From Planctomycetota bacterium (GTDB taxonomy: Bacteria; Planctomycetota; GCA-002687715; DRQF01): a stretch of 64,000 bases of DNA. The stretch spans positions 62,001-126,000 of the forward strand of contig JACKGY010000011.1 in assembly GCA_020639295.1 (NCBI GenBank). Reading direction: 5' to 3'. The position numbers and the translations under genes are program-made. The notes under the pieces are model-generated. The model did no database searches and was not told the DNA's origin. It saw nothing but the letters and a program-made list of their open reading frames with translations. Below, in pieces: positions 1 through 8,687 of the stretch (the stretch's first letter is position 1; the number at the start of each line of letters is the position of its first letter).

Positions 1-1662
1 TCGGTCGGCGATCTGGATGGCGGCGCCGTGGCGTCCGGCCGAGACCAGGGCCTGAACCTCCTTGCCGAGGGCGTCCCAGACCGAGTCCGCGGCCTGCCGC
101 CGGGCCTCGCGCTCGGCCTCCTCGGCCGCGATCTCCTGGCGGCGCTTGTCGATCAGACCCTGGATCTCGGCCTTCTTGGCCCGGGCGCCGTCCGCGGCCT
201 CGGTCTCGGGATCGCTGGCGACGGCCGCCTCGTAGAGCCCGTGGAGGCGTTCGAGCTCGGCGAGTTCGCCCAGCTTGCCGTCGCGCTCCAGGCCGATGCG
301 TTCGTTGTCGGCGGCGATCACCAGGGCCTTCACCGCCAGCTCGCGTTCCTGGCGGGCGATGCGTTCGCGCTGGGCGATCTCCTCCGGGCTCAAGGTGGCC
401 GGGCCGACCGACTCCGGTTCCTTCGGCTTGATCGGCTTGGGCTCGTCGCGGCTGAACCACCAGCCGGCGCCGCCGACCAGGGCCAGCACCATGACGATCA
501 GGCCGATCTTCAGTCCGGCCGACTTCGCGGTCTGGAGCTTGCCCTCCTCGCCCAGGGCCTCGATCGCCGCCAGCAGGGCCTCGGCGGTCTCGAAGCGTTC
601 CTCGGCTGCCTTGGCCATCATCACCGCGACCAGGTCGGCAAGATCCTGGGGGCAGTCCGGGCGCAGGCCGCGCAGATCCGGCGGTTCCTCCTGGATCTGC
701 TTCATGATGATCTCGCGCACCGAGTTGCCCGAGAAGGGCGTGCTGCCGGCGAGCAGTCGGTAGAGGGTCGCGCCCAGGCTGTAGATGTCGCTGCGGGTAT
801 CGACCTGCTTGCCCTGGGCCTGCTCGGGCGAGATGAAGTGCGGCGTGCCGAAGATGCCCTCCTCGCCCTGGTGCGCCACCTCGCCGGCGTCGCGGGCGAG
901 ACCGAGGTCGCTGATCTTGACCTGCGCCTCGCTGTTCATCATCAGGTTGTCGGGCTTGATGTCGCCGTGGACGATGCCCTTCTTCTCGGCGTAGACCAGG
1001 CCCTTGGCCGCGTCGCGCGCGATCTCGAGCACGCGCTTGATCGCGAGCTGCCCCTCGCGCGAGGCCAGGTCCTGCACCGTGCCACCGCCCATCATCTCGA
1101 GCGAGATGAGATAGAGGCCCTTCTCCTCGCGGACGTCGTAGACCTGCACGACGTTCGGATTGTTGAGCCGGGCCGCGGCCTGCGCCTCCTTGAAGAAGCG
1201 GTTGATGAAGACCTTGTCGTTGGAGTAGCGGGCGGAGAGGACCTTGAGGGCGACGTCGCGGTCGAGCGCGACCTGCTTGGCGCGGTAGACCGTGCCCATG
1301 CCGCCGCGGCCGAGGCGCTCGATGATCTGGTAGCCGGCGATGGTCTTGCCGATCAGGCCGCGGTTGACCTCCTTCTCGATGTTGAAGGAGAGGACGCTCT
1401 CGCCGGCCACGATGGTGTCGCCGTCGGCGAGCTCGTGCTGGTCGACCCGGTGACCGTTCAGCGTCGTGCCGTGGGTCGAGTTCAGGTCCTTGATGATGAA
1501 GCGGCCGTCCTTCTCGGCGACGCCGAAGTGGCGCCGCGAGCAGGAGACGTCGGCGGTGACGATGTCGCAGGCCTCGTCCCGGCCGAACACCAGCCGGGCC
1601 CCGGTCTTGACCTCGATCGTGCGGCCGCGTTCAGGACCCTTCTCGACGATGATGTGAGCCAT
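1..1662 (-). CDS. FHA domain Ser/Thr protein kinase, partial (C-terminus outside window)
   Basis: Reads from ATG at 1662 to the window edge (554 codons, no stop). An N-terminal FHA domain (about residues 1-95) shows GR at 27-28, SRRH at 42-45, the NST turn near 61 and NG at 69-70, so it should bind phosphothreonine. A Hanks-type kinase domain follows (about 110-370): glycine loop GRGGMG at 118-123, Lys140, catalytic loop HGDIKPDN from 232, DLG at 252-254 and SPE at 278-280. The usual HRD arginine is Gly and DFG is DLG, both seen in some bacterial kinases. One membrane segment lies near 384-403, followed by a charged Glu/Arg-rich, probably coiled-coil extracytoplasmic part. The topology suggests a cytoplasmic sensor/kinase anchored in the inner membrane. 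Substrates are unknown. Confidence 0.93.
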   Translation of the reverse strand, partial: MAHIIVEKGPERGRTIEVKTGARLVFGRDEACDIVTADVSCSRRHFGVAEKDGRFIIKDLNSTHGTTLNGHRVDQHELADGDTIVAGESVLSFNIEKEVNRGLIGKTIAGYQIIERLGRGGMGTVYRAKQVALDRDVALKVLSARYSNDKVFINRFFKEAQAAARLNNPNVVQVYDVREEKGLYLISLEMMGGGTVQDLASREGQLAIKRVLEIARDAAKGLVYAEKKGIVHGDIKPDNLMMNSEAQVKISDLGLARDAGEVAHQGEEGIFGTPHFISPEQAQGKQVDTRSDIYSLGATLYRLLAGSTPFSGNSVREIIMKQIQEEPPDLRGLRPDCPQDLADLVAVMMAKAAEERFETAEALLAAIEALGEEGKLQTAKSAGLKIGLIVMVLALVGGAGWWFSRDEPKPIKPKEPESVGPATLSPEEIAQRERIARQERELAVKALVIAADNERIGLERDGKLGELAELERLHGLYEAAVASDPETEAADGARAKKAEIQGLIDKRRQEIAAEEAEREARRQAADSVWDALGKEVQALVSAGRHGAAIQIADR

Positions 1663-1765
1663 CTTCCTCCGGGCGCCGCCCGCGCAGTCCTCGTGCCGAT
1701 CCAGCTTTCGCAGCATGGCGAGTCCCCCGGGAGGGACGCCCGCCAGACGGGAAAGTCAGAAGAAA

Positions 1766-2482
1766 TTAGCGATCCTCGTCCATCCCGTCAAAGAGCGCCG
1801 AACCGATCCGCAGCATGGTGGCGCCTTCCTCGACCGCGATCTCGTAGTCGTCGCTCATACCCATGGACAGCTCCGGAAAGCGCTCCGGACCGGCGCCATC
1901 GCGCAGCTCGCGCAGGGCGGCGAAGATCCGGCGCAGCTCGGATTCGGCGGCCTCGAAGGGCGCCATGGTCATGAAGCCCCGGCAGTCGAGCCGTGGGAAG
2001 GCGGCGGCGATGTCGGCGGCGTCCCGGGCCTCCGCGAGGTCGAAACCCTGCTTCGAGGCCTCCACGGCGACGTTGACCTGGATCAGGACCGGGAGGGGCG
2101 GCCCCTCGGGGTCGATCTCGATCAGCCGGTGATCGAGGGCCGAGAGCAGTTCGACGCTGTGGACCGAATGGACCATCTTGATCGAGGGCAGGGCGCGGGC
2201 GATCTTCTTGCGCTGGAAGTGGCCGATCATGTGCCAGGGCACCGCCCGGCCCATCTCGGCCTCCTTGCGCAGGATCTCCTCGGGGCGGTTCTCGCCGATC
2301 GCGTCGACCCCGAACTCGAGCAGGGCCTCGATCAGGGCCGGCGACCGCTTCTTGGTCACGGCGACCAGGCGAGGCAGGGGGTCACGGCGTCCGGCGCGCG
2401 CGTGCGCCGCGGCGATCCGCTCCCTGACCCGCGCCAAGCTGTCCGCCAGCCGAGCCTTCGTCTCGTCCCTAAGTTCTTGCAT
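1766..2482 (-). CDS. yggS: YggS family pyridoxal-phosphate homeostasis protein (PLPBP)
   Basis: A 238-aa protein of the usual YggS/PROSC length. It has the PLP-lysine motif VAVTK (Lys44) on the first strand, IGENRPEE, WHMIGHFQRKK (the IGxLQxNK-like block), SVHS, and the C-terminal SMGMSDDYEIAVEEG with IGSALFD. The family binds PLP in a single TIM barrel and keeps free PLP low; it has no established catalytic activity. I chose ATG at 2482 because it opens the family's N-terminal helix; an upstream extension to 2857 runs through the divergent promoter and has no family similarity. It lies 103 bp downstream of the kinase start, and the same strand orientation allows cotranscription. Confidence 0.93.
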   Translation of the reverse strand: MQELRDETKARLADSLARVRERIAAAHARAGRRDPLPRLVAVTKKRSPALIEALLEFGVDAIGENRPEEILRKEAEMGRAVPWHMIGHFQRKKIARALPSIKMVHSVHSVELLSALDHRLIEIDPEGPPLPVLIQVNVAVEASKQGFDLAEARDAADIAAAFPRLDCRGFMTMAPFEAAESELRRIFAALRELRDGAGPERFPELSMGMSDDYEIAVEEGATMLRIGSALFDGMDEDR

Positions 2483-2532
2483 TCTCGAACTTTCGAGTCC
2501 GCCCGGGGGGCGGGGCACCATCTTGGAAAGGC

Positions 2533-2560
2533 TTGACAGCCTTGACCGCCCCAATATAGT
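2533..2560 (+). promoter_or_regulatory. sigma70-like promoter for the PQQ-type lipoprotein gene
   Basis: TTGACA at 2533-2538 and TATAGT at 2555-2560 with a 16-bp spacer, in the divergent gap between yggS and the gene at 2649. A leader of about 80 nt follows, with a possible small hairpin near 2569-2590. Confidence 0.65.
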
Positions 2561-2648
2561 GACAAGCCGACGCGACCCAAAAGCGTCGCCGGGAAATAAG
2601 ATCAGCCCTCCCAAGGGTTTGGAAAAGGGACACGGAGAATCCATTTCA

Positions 2649-3932
2649 ATGACCAAGGGTAACTGCATCTGGGCCCTTGCACTGGTGGTGCTTGCCCTCA
2701 GCGCCTGCGCGTCGGACGAGAACGATGCCGGCATGCGGAGCATGGACGACACCTCCATGGCCGCGGATCTCTCGCACATCGATCCGGTGATCGCGCGCAA
2801 GCGCGAGCTCGAGGGTGAGGCCCTCGGCATCGCGGACGCGGTTGCGTGGTCGTTCAAGACGGGGATGGGCGAGACCTTCCGTCGCGTCTGGGAGAACGGC
2901 CGCTGGTTGCTCGCCGAGACCTACAACGCCCACAGCAAGAACTACTCCGTGCGCTCGATCGATCTGGTCGAAGGGCGCGAGCAGTGGGTCCTCGTGCTGG
3001 GCGAGCATCCGCTCGCGCGCGCGCCCCACGTCGGCGACGGCACCATCGCCTTCCTGACCGACATCGACGGCGCCATGATCGTGGTCAACGCGGTCACCGG
3101 TGGTCGTCTCTACGCCTTCCGCTCCGATCTCGACGTCGTGCCCTCCGGCGACGCGACCTCGAAGGGCGACACCGTCTACGTGCCGAACCACGTGTCCCAG
3201 CGGATCGCCGCCGTCGCCGCCGAGGACGGTCGCAACGGCTGGGACTTCCGCATCCGTGGCTTCTGCAACACGGCCCCGGTCCTGACCTACGGCCAGTCGC
3301 AGCAGTTCCTGATCGTCGGCACCGACGCCGGCGAGCTCACCGCCCTGCGCGCCAAGCGGCACAACGAGGTGCCGCCGGAGCGGGCCGAGTGGTCGCGGAC
3401 CCTGGACACCGGCGCCGTCACCGCCGACCCGCGTTTCATCATGGTCCCGACCGGCGACGAGGGCATGGCCCGCGGTCTGGTCGTGGTGCCCACCGAGGGT
3501 GGCTGGCTCTACGGCATCGAGCCCTCGACCGGTCGCTCGCACTGGGTGCTGCGCTCCGACAAGGGCTTCGGCTGCTCGCCGAAGTTCATGAACGGCCGCA
3601 TCTACGCCCGCAACGCCGAGCGTCTGTTCTGCCTCGACGCCATGTCGGGCGATCGCGCCTGGATGCCGGCGGGTTCCGAGTCGCTCAGCGAGTACGAGCG
3701 TAGCCAGCTCTTCCGCGAGCCGGTCGGCTACGAGCTGGCCGATCGCGCCCTCGCCGCCGACGACAACCGGGTCTACCTGCTCAAGGGCAAGAACACGGTG
3801 CTGCGCTGCGGCAACGACGGCTCGATCGAGACCGAGCTCGACCTGCCGAGCTTCGACTTCTTCATCAGCAACGAGGCGACCGGCAAGCTGGTCCTGCTCA
3901 CCGCGGACGGCTACGTCGTCGCCTGCCAGTGA
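2649..3932 (+). CDS. PQQ-like beta-propeller lipoprotein
   Basis: A 427-aa protein starting at ATG 2649 after a GGAGA-type ribosome site. The signal peptide ends in the lipobox LSAC with Cys20, so it should be lipidated and held at a membrane on the periplasmic side. The body is a run of repeated blades of the PQQ/BamB kind, such as VNAVTGGRLYAF, AAEDGRNGWDF, GIEPSTGRSHW and LDAMSGDRAW, each pairing a Gly-rich turn with a Trp/Phe strand. Propellers of this family usually bind partners and need no cofactor; BamB and PQQ-repeat surface proteins are the closest idea. No neighbour fixes a function. A strong promoter lies upstream and a hairpin terminator downstream, so it is probably monocistronic. 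Confidence 0.85.
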   Translation: MTKGNCIWALALVVLALSACASDENDAGMRSMDDTSMAADLSHIDPVIARKRELEGEALGIADAVAWSFKTGMGETFRRVWENGRWLLAETYNAHSKNYSVRSIDLVEGREQWVLVLGEHPLARAPHVGDGTIAFLTDIDGAMIVVNAVTGGRLYAFRSDLDVVPSGDATSKGDTVYVPNHVSQRIAAVAAEDGRNGWDFRIRGFCNTAPVLTYGQSQQFLIVGTDAGELTALRAKRHNEVPPERAEWSRTLDTGAVTADPRFIMVPTGDEGMARGLVVVPTEGGWLYGIEPSTGRSHWVLRSDKGFGCSPKFMNGRIYARNAERLFCLDAMSGDRAWMPAGSESLSEYERSQLFREPVGYELADRALAADDNRVYLLKGKNTVLRCGNDGSIETELDLPSFDFFISNEATGKLVLLTADGYVVACQ

Positions 3933-3962
3933 CCAGCGCGGGCCGCTAACCCGGAACGAGAA

Positions 3963-3990
3963 GGGCCGCCTCGCCGAGGCGGCCCTTTTT
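3963..3990 (+). terminator. rho-independent terminator
   Basis: A 9-bp G+C stem (3963-3971 with 3977-3985), 5-nt loop and five Ts at 3986-3990, 30 bp after the lipoprotein stop. Confidence 0.9.
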
Positions 3991-4032
3991 CGTTCGAAGC
4001 CCGATCGGTGCCCGGCGCCGACCGCCGCGTCC

Positions 4033-5391
4033 TCAGTCGAGCAGCTCGAGGAGGAGGCGTCGGTCATGCCGCCGGCAGCGGCAGCGTTCCGCGGCGCGGA
4101 TGCCGGGCAGCCACAGGATGCCGCGGTCGTCGGCCACGGCGAGGAATCCGGCGCGGCGATCGGCGTCGAGGCCGGCCTCGCGAAGGAGATCGGTAGCGCG
4201 GCGCCGGCCGTCCATGCCGAAGGGCCGGAAGCGTTCGTCGCGTTCGACGGTGCGCAGCGTCAGGGGTCCGTCGAGCCGGTCCCGGGGCAGCGGCTGCCGC
4301 CGCAGGCCGGGCTCGAATTCCTCCCCGTCGGCGACCGTGCGTAGCTGCAGTCCGCCGCCCTGCGGCAGCGGCCGGACCCGCTCGTCGATCTCCAGCCGCG
4401 TCACCGTCGCGGCCGGCGCGTCCCTGCGGACGACCAGCAGCAGGCGATCCCCTTGGCGGTGGAGATGGCAGTCGCGCGCGAGTTCGACGGTCCTATCGCG
4501 GTCCAGGGCGGCGAGGGCGCGCCGGCCGGGGGCGAGCTCGGAGCGACCGAGACGGTGGAGGAGGGCCCGCACGAGCGCGCCGCGGAAGGCGATCGGCAGG
4601 GTGGCCAGGTCGCCGGCCCGGGCGCTGGCGCGCGCGTAGGCAGCGGAGCCCGGCGGATCGAGTCGCGCCTCGGCCCAACGCCGAAGGCGGGCCTCGGCCG
4701 CCGCCGCGCGCCGACCGAGATCGAGGAGCCGATCCACGGAGGGGCCGGTGGCGGACTCGAGCACCAGGTGGCGGATGAGGTTGCGCCGAGGCCCGAGGTG
4801 TCGATTCGATTCGTCGTCGATCGCGTGGAGGCCCGTGCCCCGCAGATAGTCCGCGAGCCGGGCGCGGGACTGGTCGAGGAAGGGCCGGCCGAGCAGCCGG
4901 CCGGCCGACGAAAGGGGGCGCAACGGGGCCATCCCGGCGAGGCCACCGGCCTGCGCGCCGCGCATCAGGGCTAGGGCCACGGTCTCGGCCTGGTCATCGC
5001 GATGGTGCGCCGTGAGCAGGAGGTCGAGACCGAGCTCGGCCATGGCGCCCTCGAGGAGCGCATAGCGGCGGGCCCGGGCCCAGGCCTCGATCGAGCCCTG
5101 CTCCGGCGGCCGGTCGGCGATCTCGAGGATGCGCGCGCGGAAACCGAGGCTCTCGGCCAGGGCGACGACCGTCCGGGCCGCCGCGGCCGAGCCAGGGCGC
5201 AGCCCGTGGTCGACGTGGAGCACCCAGGCCGCGCCGAGCCGTGGATCGTCGCCGGCCCGGGCCCGCGCGGCCGCCAGAAGAGCCATCGAGTCGGCACCGC
5301 CGGAAATCGCCAGCGCGATGCCGCGCGCCGCCTCGGGCAGCGCCGCGGCGGCGAATTCGGGAACCGGGATCTTCGGCATGCGCTGCGTCAT
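4033..5391 (-). CDS. tilS: tRNA(Ile)-lysidine synthase
   Basis: A 452-aa protein with the N-type ATP-pyrophosphatase P-loop SGGADS at residues 30-35, the VLHVDHGLRPGSA and LLTAHHRDDQAET blocks typical of TilS, and a C-terminal region with LTLRTVERDERFRPFGMDGRR followed by LPGIRAAERC, matching the TilS substrate-binding and C-terminal domains. It modifies C34 of tRNA-Ile(CAU) to lysidine, which is essential for reading AUA. It is divergent from gap, and its 3' end faces the terminator at 3963. ATG at 5391 is the likely start; Met5 is an alternative. Confidence 0.93.
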   Translation of the reverse strand: MTQRMPKIPVPEFAAAALPEAARGIALAISGGADSMALLAAARARAGDDPRLGAAWVLHVDHGLRPGSAAAARTVVALAESLGFRARILEIADRPPEQGSIEAWARARRYALLEGAMAELGLDLLLTAHHRDDQAETVALALMRGAQAGGLAGMAPLRPLSSAGRLLGRPFLDQSRARLADYLRGTGLHAIDDESNRHLGPRRNLIRHLVLESATGPSVDRLLDLGRRAAAAEARLRRWAEARLDPPGSAAYARASARAGDLATLPIAFRGALVRALLHRLGRSELAPGRRALAALDRDRTVELARDCHLHRQGDRLLLVVRRDAPAATVTRLEIDERVRPLPQGGGLQLRTVADGEEFEPGLRRQPLPRDRLDGPLTLRTVERDERFRPFGMDGRRRATDLLREAGLDADRRAGFLAVADDRGILWLPGIRAAERCRCRRHDRRLLLELLD

Positions 5392-5440
5392 TTCGTCGTG
5401 AACTCGAGGCCGGCACCGACCCTTCGGGACGGGGGCGACG

Positions 5441-5469
5441 TTGAAGGTCCGTGGGCCCTACCTTAGAAT
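5441..5469 (+). promoter_or_regulatory. sigma70-like promoter for the gap-pgk operon
   Basis: TTGAAG at 5441-5446 and TAGAAT at 5464-5469 with an ideal 17-bp spacer, 100 bp upstream of the gap start codon. Confidence 0.6.
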
Positions 5470-5568
5470 CCGAAGCCCGTCGCGACGACGGGGAAAGCGC
5501 CCGGCGACCGAACGGTCCGGCCCGCGCTCGACCGGATTCTCTACCTTCACTCAGCCAAGGAGCTGGCC

Positions 5569-6573
5569 ATGACCATTCGTATCGGCATCAACGGCTTCGG
5601 CCGCATCGGACGGAACGTGTTCCGCATCATGATGGAGCGTTCCAGCGAGTTCGAGGTCGTCGGCATCAACGATCTCGGCGACGCCCAGATGCTGGCCTAC
5701 CTCCTCAAGTACGACTCGGTCCATGGCCGCTTCAAGGGCGAGGTCAGCGCCACCGAGGGCGGCATCAGGGTCAACGGCAAGGAGATCAAGATCACCGCCG
5801 AGCGGGATCCGGCCAACCTGCCCTGGAAGGCCCTGGCGGTCGACGTCGCCATCGAGGCCACCGGCATCTTCGCCGACCGCGCCTCCTGCCAGAAGCACAT
5901 CGACGCCGGCGCCAAGAAGGTGATCCTCACCGTGCCGGCCAAGGACGCGATCGACAACACCGTCGTGCTCGGCGTCAACGACGAGACCCTGACGAAGGAT
6001 CATCGCATCGTCTCGAACGCGTCCTGCACCACGAACTGCCTGGCGCCGATGGCCAAGGTCCTGCATGACACCTTCGGCATCAGCCACGGCCTCATGACCA
6101 CGGTGCACGCCTACACCAACGACCAGCGCATCCTCGACGTGCTCCACAAGGACGCCCGCCGGGCCCGCGCCGCGGCGCAGAACATCATCCCGACCACCAC
6201 CGGCGCGGCGAAGGCCGTCGGCCTCGTGGTGCCGGAGCTGAAGGGCCGCCTCCACGGCATGGCCATGCGCGTGCCGGTGCCGGACGGCTCGGTCGTCGAC
6301 CTGGTCGCCACCCTGAAGAAGAACACCACGGTCGCCGAGGTCAACGCCGCGCTGAAGGCCGCCGCCGAGGGCCCGATGAAGGGCATCCTGACCTACACCG
6401 AGGACCCGATCGTCTCCTCCGACGTCATCGGCCAGCCCTGCAGCTCGCTCATCGATGGCGCCTCGACCATGGTGATGGAGGGCAACATGGTGAAGGTGGT
6501 CAGCTGGTACGACAACGAGTGGGGCTACTCGAACCGCGTCTGCGACCTCGCGGTCCGCATGACCTCCTTCTGA
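5569..6573 (+). CDS. gap: type I glyceraldehyde-3-phosphate dehydrogenase
   Basis: A 334-aa protein of standard GAPDH length. It has the Rossmann start IGINGFGRIGR, GINDL (the Asp favours NAD+), the catalytic SNASCTTNC with Cys153, TVHAYTNDQ and the C-terminal WYDNEWGYSNR. It oxidises glyceraldehyde-3-phosphate to 1,3-bisphosphoglycerate, the substrate of the pgk product encoded just downstream. AAGGAG at 5557-5562 sits at good spacing from ATG 5569. The two genes are co-directional, with a hairpin in the 109-bp gap between them. Confidence 0.97.
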   Translation: MTIRIGINGFGRIGRNVFRIMMERSSEFEVVGINDLGDAQMLAYLLKYDSVHGRFKGEVSATEGGIRVNGKEIKITAERDPANLPWKALAVDVAIEATGIFADRASCQKHIDAGAKKVILTVPAKDAIDNTVVLGVNDETLTKDHRIVSNASCTTNCLAPMAKVLHDTFGISHGLMTTVHAYTNDQRILDVLHKDARRARAAAQNIIPTTTGAAKAVGLVVPELKGRLHGMAMRVPVPDGSVVDLVATLKKNTTVAEVNAALKAAAEGPMKGILTYTEDPIVSSDVIGQPCSSLIDGASTMVMEGNMVKVVSWYDNEWGYSNRVCDLAVRMTSF

Positions 6574-6604
6574 TCGCGCCGGCGTTCGCCAGCAGGAACA
6601 GTCT

Positions 6605-6630
6605 GAACGCCGGCCCTCGGGCCGGCGTTC
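6605..6630 (+). terminator. perfect 11-bp hairpin between gap and pgk (attenuator or processing site)
   Basis: An inverted repeat with 11-bp arms and a 4-nt loop, followed by only a short TT. The weak T tract argues for partial termination or mRNA stabilisation rather than full termination, which would let gap be expressed above pgk. Confidence 0.5.
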
Positions 6631-6682
6631 TTGCGTGAAGCCAGCGCCCGCCGACCGGCGGGCCCAGTCCCGGGGAATACCG

Positions 6683-7867
6683 ATGGCCAAGCTCTCCGTC
6701 GCCGATCTCGAACTCGACGGCAAGCGCGTCCTGATGCGCGCCGACTTCAACGTCCCGCTCGACGAGAAGCGCAGGATCACCGACATGAACCGGATCGACG
6801 CGGCCCTGCCGACGATCCGCCACATCCTCGACCAGGGTGGACGGCTCGTCCTGATGAGCCATCTCGGCCGGCCGAAGGGCGCGCCCGATCCGAAGTACTC
6901 GCTGGCGCCGGTCGCGGCCGCGCTCGGCGAGCGGCTGGGTTTCGAGGTGCCGCTGGTGGCCGACCTGCTCTCGGACGAGGCCGACCGCGCGGTGGCCGGT
7001 CTGGCGAAGGGCAGGGCGCTCCTGCTGGAGAACGTCCGCTTCTACCCGGGGGAAACCAAGGGCGACCCCGAGCTGGCCCGGGCGATGGCCCGGCTCGGCG
7101 ACGTCTTCGTCAACGACGCCTTCGGCGCCGCGCATCGGGCCCACGCCTCGGTGACCGGGATCGCCGGCCATCTGCCGGCCGCGGCCGGCTTCCTGCTCAA
7201 GGCCGAGCTGGACGTCTTCGGCGAGATCCTGAGCGACCCGAAGCGACCCTTCGTGGCGATCCTCGGCGGCGCCAAGGTGAGCGACAAGATCCTGGTGATC
7301 GAGAACCTGCTCTCGCTGGCGGACACCGTGCTGATCGGCGGCGGCATGGCCTTCACCTTCCTCAAGGTGCTCGGCCACGAGATCGGCTCGTCGCTCCTCG
7401 ACGAGGCGAGCTTCGAGCACGCGCGGAAGGCGGTCGAGACCGCGAAGGCGCGCGGCGTGAAGCTGCTCCTTCCGGTCGACCACGTCTGCGCGGCCCGTTT
7501 CGCCGCCGAGGCCGAGCCGGTGGTCAGCGGCATCGACGTTCCGGCCGGGATGATGGGGCTGGACATCGGTCCGAAGACCCGCGAGCTCTACGCCGAGGCG
7601 ATCGCCGGCGCGGCAACGGTGGTCTGGAACGGTCCGATGGGCGTCTTCGAGTGGGACGCCTTCGCCGCCGGGACCCGGGCCGTCTGCGAGGCCTGCGCCG
7701 ACTGCAACGGGACCACGGTCATCGGTGGCGGCGATTCCGCCGCGGCCGTGGCCAAGTTCGGCCTGGCCGAGCGGATGAGCCACATCTCCACCGGCGGGGG
7801 CGCGAGCCTGGAGCTGCTCGAAGGCAAGGTCCTTCCCGGGCTCGACTGTCTGAACGAGAAAGTCTGA
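6683..7867 (+). CDS. pgk: phosphoglycerate kinase
   Basis: A 394-aa protein, the usual PGK length. It shows VLMRADFNVPLD, LMSHLGRPKG, LLLENVRFYPGE, VNDAFGAAHRAHAS, the nucleotide-binding AILGGAKVSDK, and the C-terminal GGGDSAAAV and HISTGGGASLE. It makes ATP from 1,3-bisphosphoglycerate. ATG 6683 is preferred over upstream in-frame codons because GGGG at 6672-6675 precedes it and the family begins with MAKLSVxDL. Confidence 0.97.
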   Translation: MAKLSVADLELDGKRVLMRADFNVPLDEKRRITDMNRIDAALPTIRHILDQGGRLVLMSHLGRPKGAPDPKYSLAPVAAALGERLGFEVPLVADLLSDEADRAVAGLAKGRALLLENVRFYPGETKGDPELARAMARLGDVFVNDAFGAAHRAHASVTGIAGHLPAAAGFLLKAELDVFGEILSDPKRPFVAILGGAKVSDKILVIENLLSLADTVLIGGGMAFTFLKVLGHEIGSSLLDEASFEHARKAVETAKARGVKLLLPVDHVCAARFAAEAEPVVSGIDVPAGMMGLDIGPKTRELYAEAIAGAATVVWNGPMGVFEWDAFAAGTRAVCEACADCNGTTVIGGGDSAAAVAKFGLAERMSHISTGGGASLELLEGKVLPGLDCLNEKV

Positions 7868-8021
7868 GCCGCCGGAGCGCAAGTCTCTGGGGGAGCGGTG
7901 CTTCGGGCCGCTGTCCCGGGCCTCTCTATCGAGGCCGGGTGGATCGCGTTAGCATGGGGCGTTCATTTCGGGGGGCAGCGGGCCTCGCGGAGCGGACGAG
8001 CCCGACTCGGAGAAGGAATCG

Positions 8022-8684
8022 GTGAGCCTGAAGATTGCGCCCTCGCTGCTCTCGGCGGACTTCGCTCAGTTGCGGAGCGAGATAGCGGACGTCGAGCGGG
8101 CGGGTGCCGACTGGCTGCACCTGGACGTGATGGATGGTCACTTCGTGCCCAACATCACCTTCGGGCCGCCGCTGGTGAAGTCGGTCCGCAAGGCGACCGA
8201 GATGTTCCTCGACGCTCACCTGATGATCAGCCATCCGGCCCAGTACGTCGCGAGCTTCATCGCGGCCGGGGCCGACATGGTGACCTTCCATATCGAGGCC
8301 GAGGACGAGCCGCGCGAGGTCATCGCGCGGATTCGCGGCGACGGTGCCCAGGTCGGCATGGTGCTCAATCCCGACACCGCGGCCGAACGGCTCGAGCCCT
8401 TCCTGGGCGAGCTGGACATGGTGCTGGTGATGAGCGTCTTCCCCGGCTTCGGCGGCCAGTCCTTCATGCCGGAGGTGCTGCCGAAGATCGCCAGGCTCCG
8501 CGAGCTGGGCTTCGCCGGAGAAATCGAGATCGATGGGGGCATCGCCCCCGACACGGCCGTTCAGGCCGTGGCCGCCGGCGCGACCATCCTGGTCGCGGGG
8601 TCGGCCATCTTCGGCAAGCCGGATCGACGGGCCGCCATCGCGGCCATCCGCGCCGCCGAACAGCAGGACCAGATGGCAGGGTAG
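8022..8684 (+). CDS. rpe: ribulose-phosphate 3-epimerase
   Basis: A 220-aa TIM-barrel epimerase with KIAPSLLSADF, the metal-binding HLDVMDGHFVPN, LMISHP, VMSVFPGFGGQSF and IEIDGGI. It interconverts ribulose-5-P and xylulose-5-P in the pentose phosphate pathway. The start is GTG at 8022, with AAGGA at 8013-8017. It lies 154 bp after pgk and 3 bp before accD, so it is likely cotranscribed with accD. Confidence 0.95.
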   Translation: MSLKIAPSLLSADFAQLRSEIADVERAGADWLHLDVMDGHFVPNITFGPPLVKSVRKATEMFLDAHLMISHPAQYVASFIAAGADMVTFHIEAEDEPREVIARIRGDGAQVGMVLNPDTAAERLEPFLGELDMVLVMSVFPGFGGQSFMPEVLPKIARLRELGFAGEIEIDGGIAPDTAVQAVAAGATILVAGSAIFGKPDRRAAIAAIRAAEQQDQMAG

Positions 8685-8687
8685 AAC

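Noticed and set aside
28..1974. Long plus-strand frame opposite the kinase
   Set aside because: It is the mirror of a clear FHA-kinase gene and is Leu/Ala/Asp-rich without any domain.
2646..4067. 473-codon minus frame opposite the lipoprotein gene
   Set aside because: Composition is that of an antisense shadow; the plus strand has signal peptide, repeats, promoter and terminator.
5551..6825. Minus-strand frame opposite gap
   Set aside because: Shadow of an unmistakable GAPDH gene.
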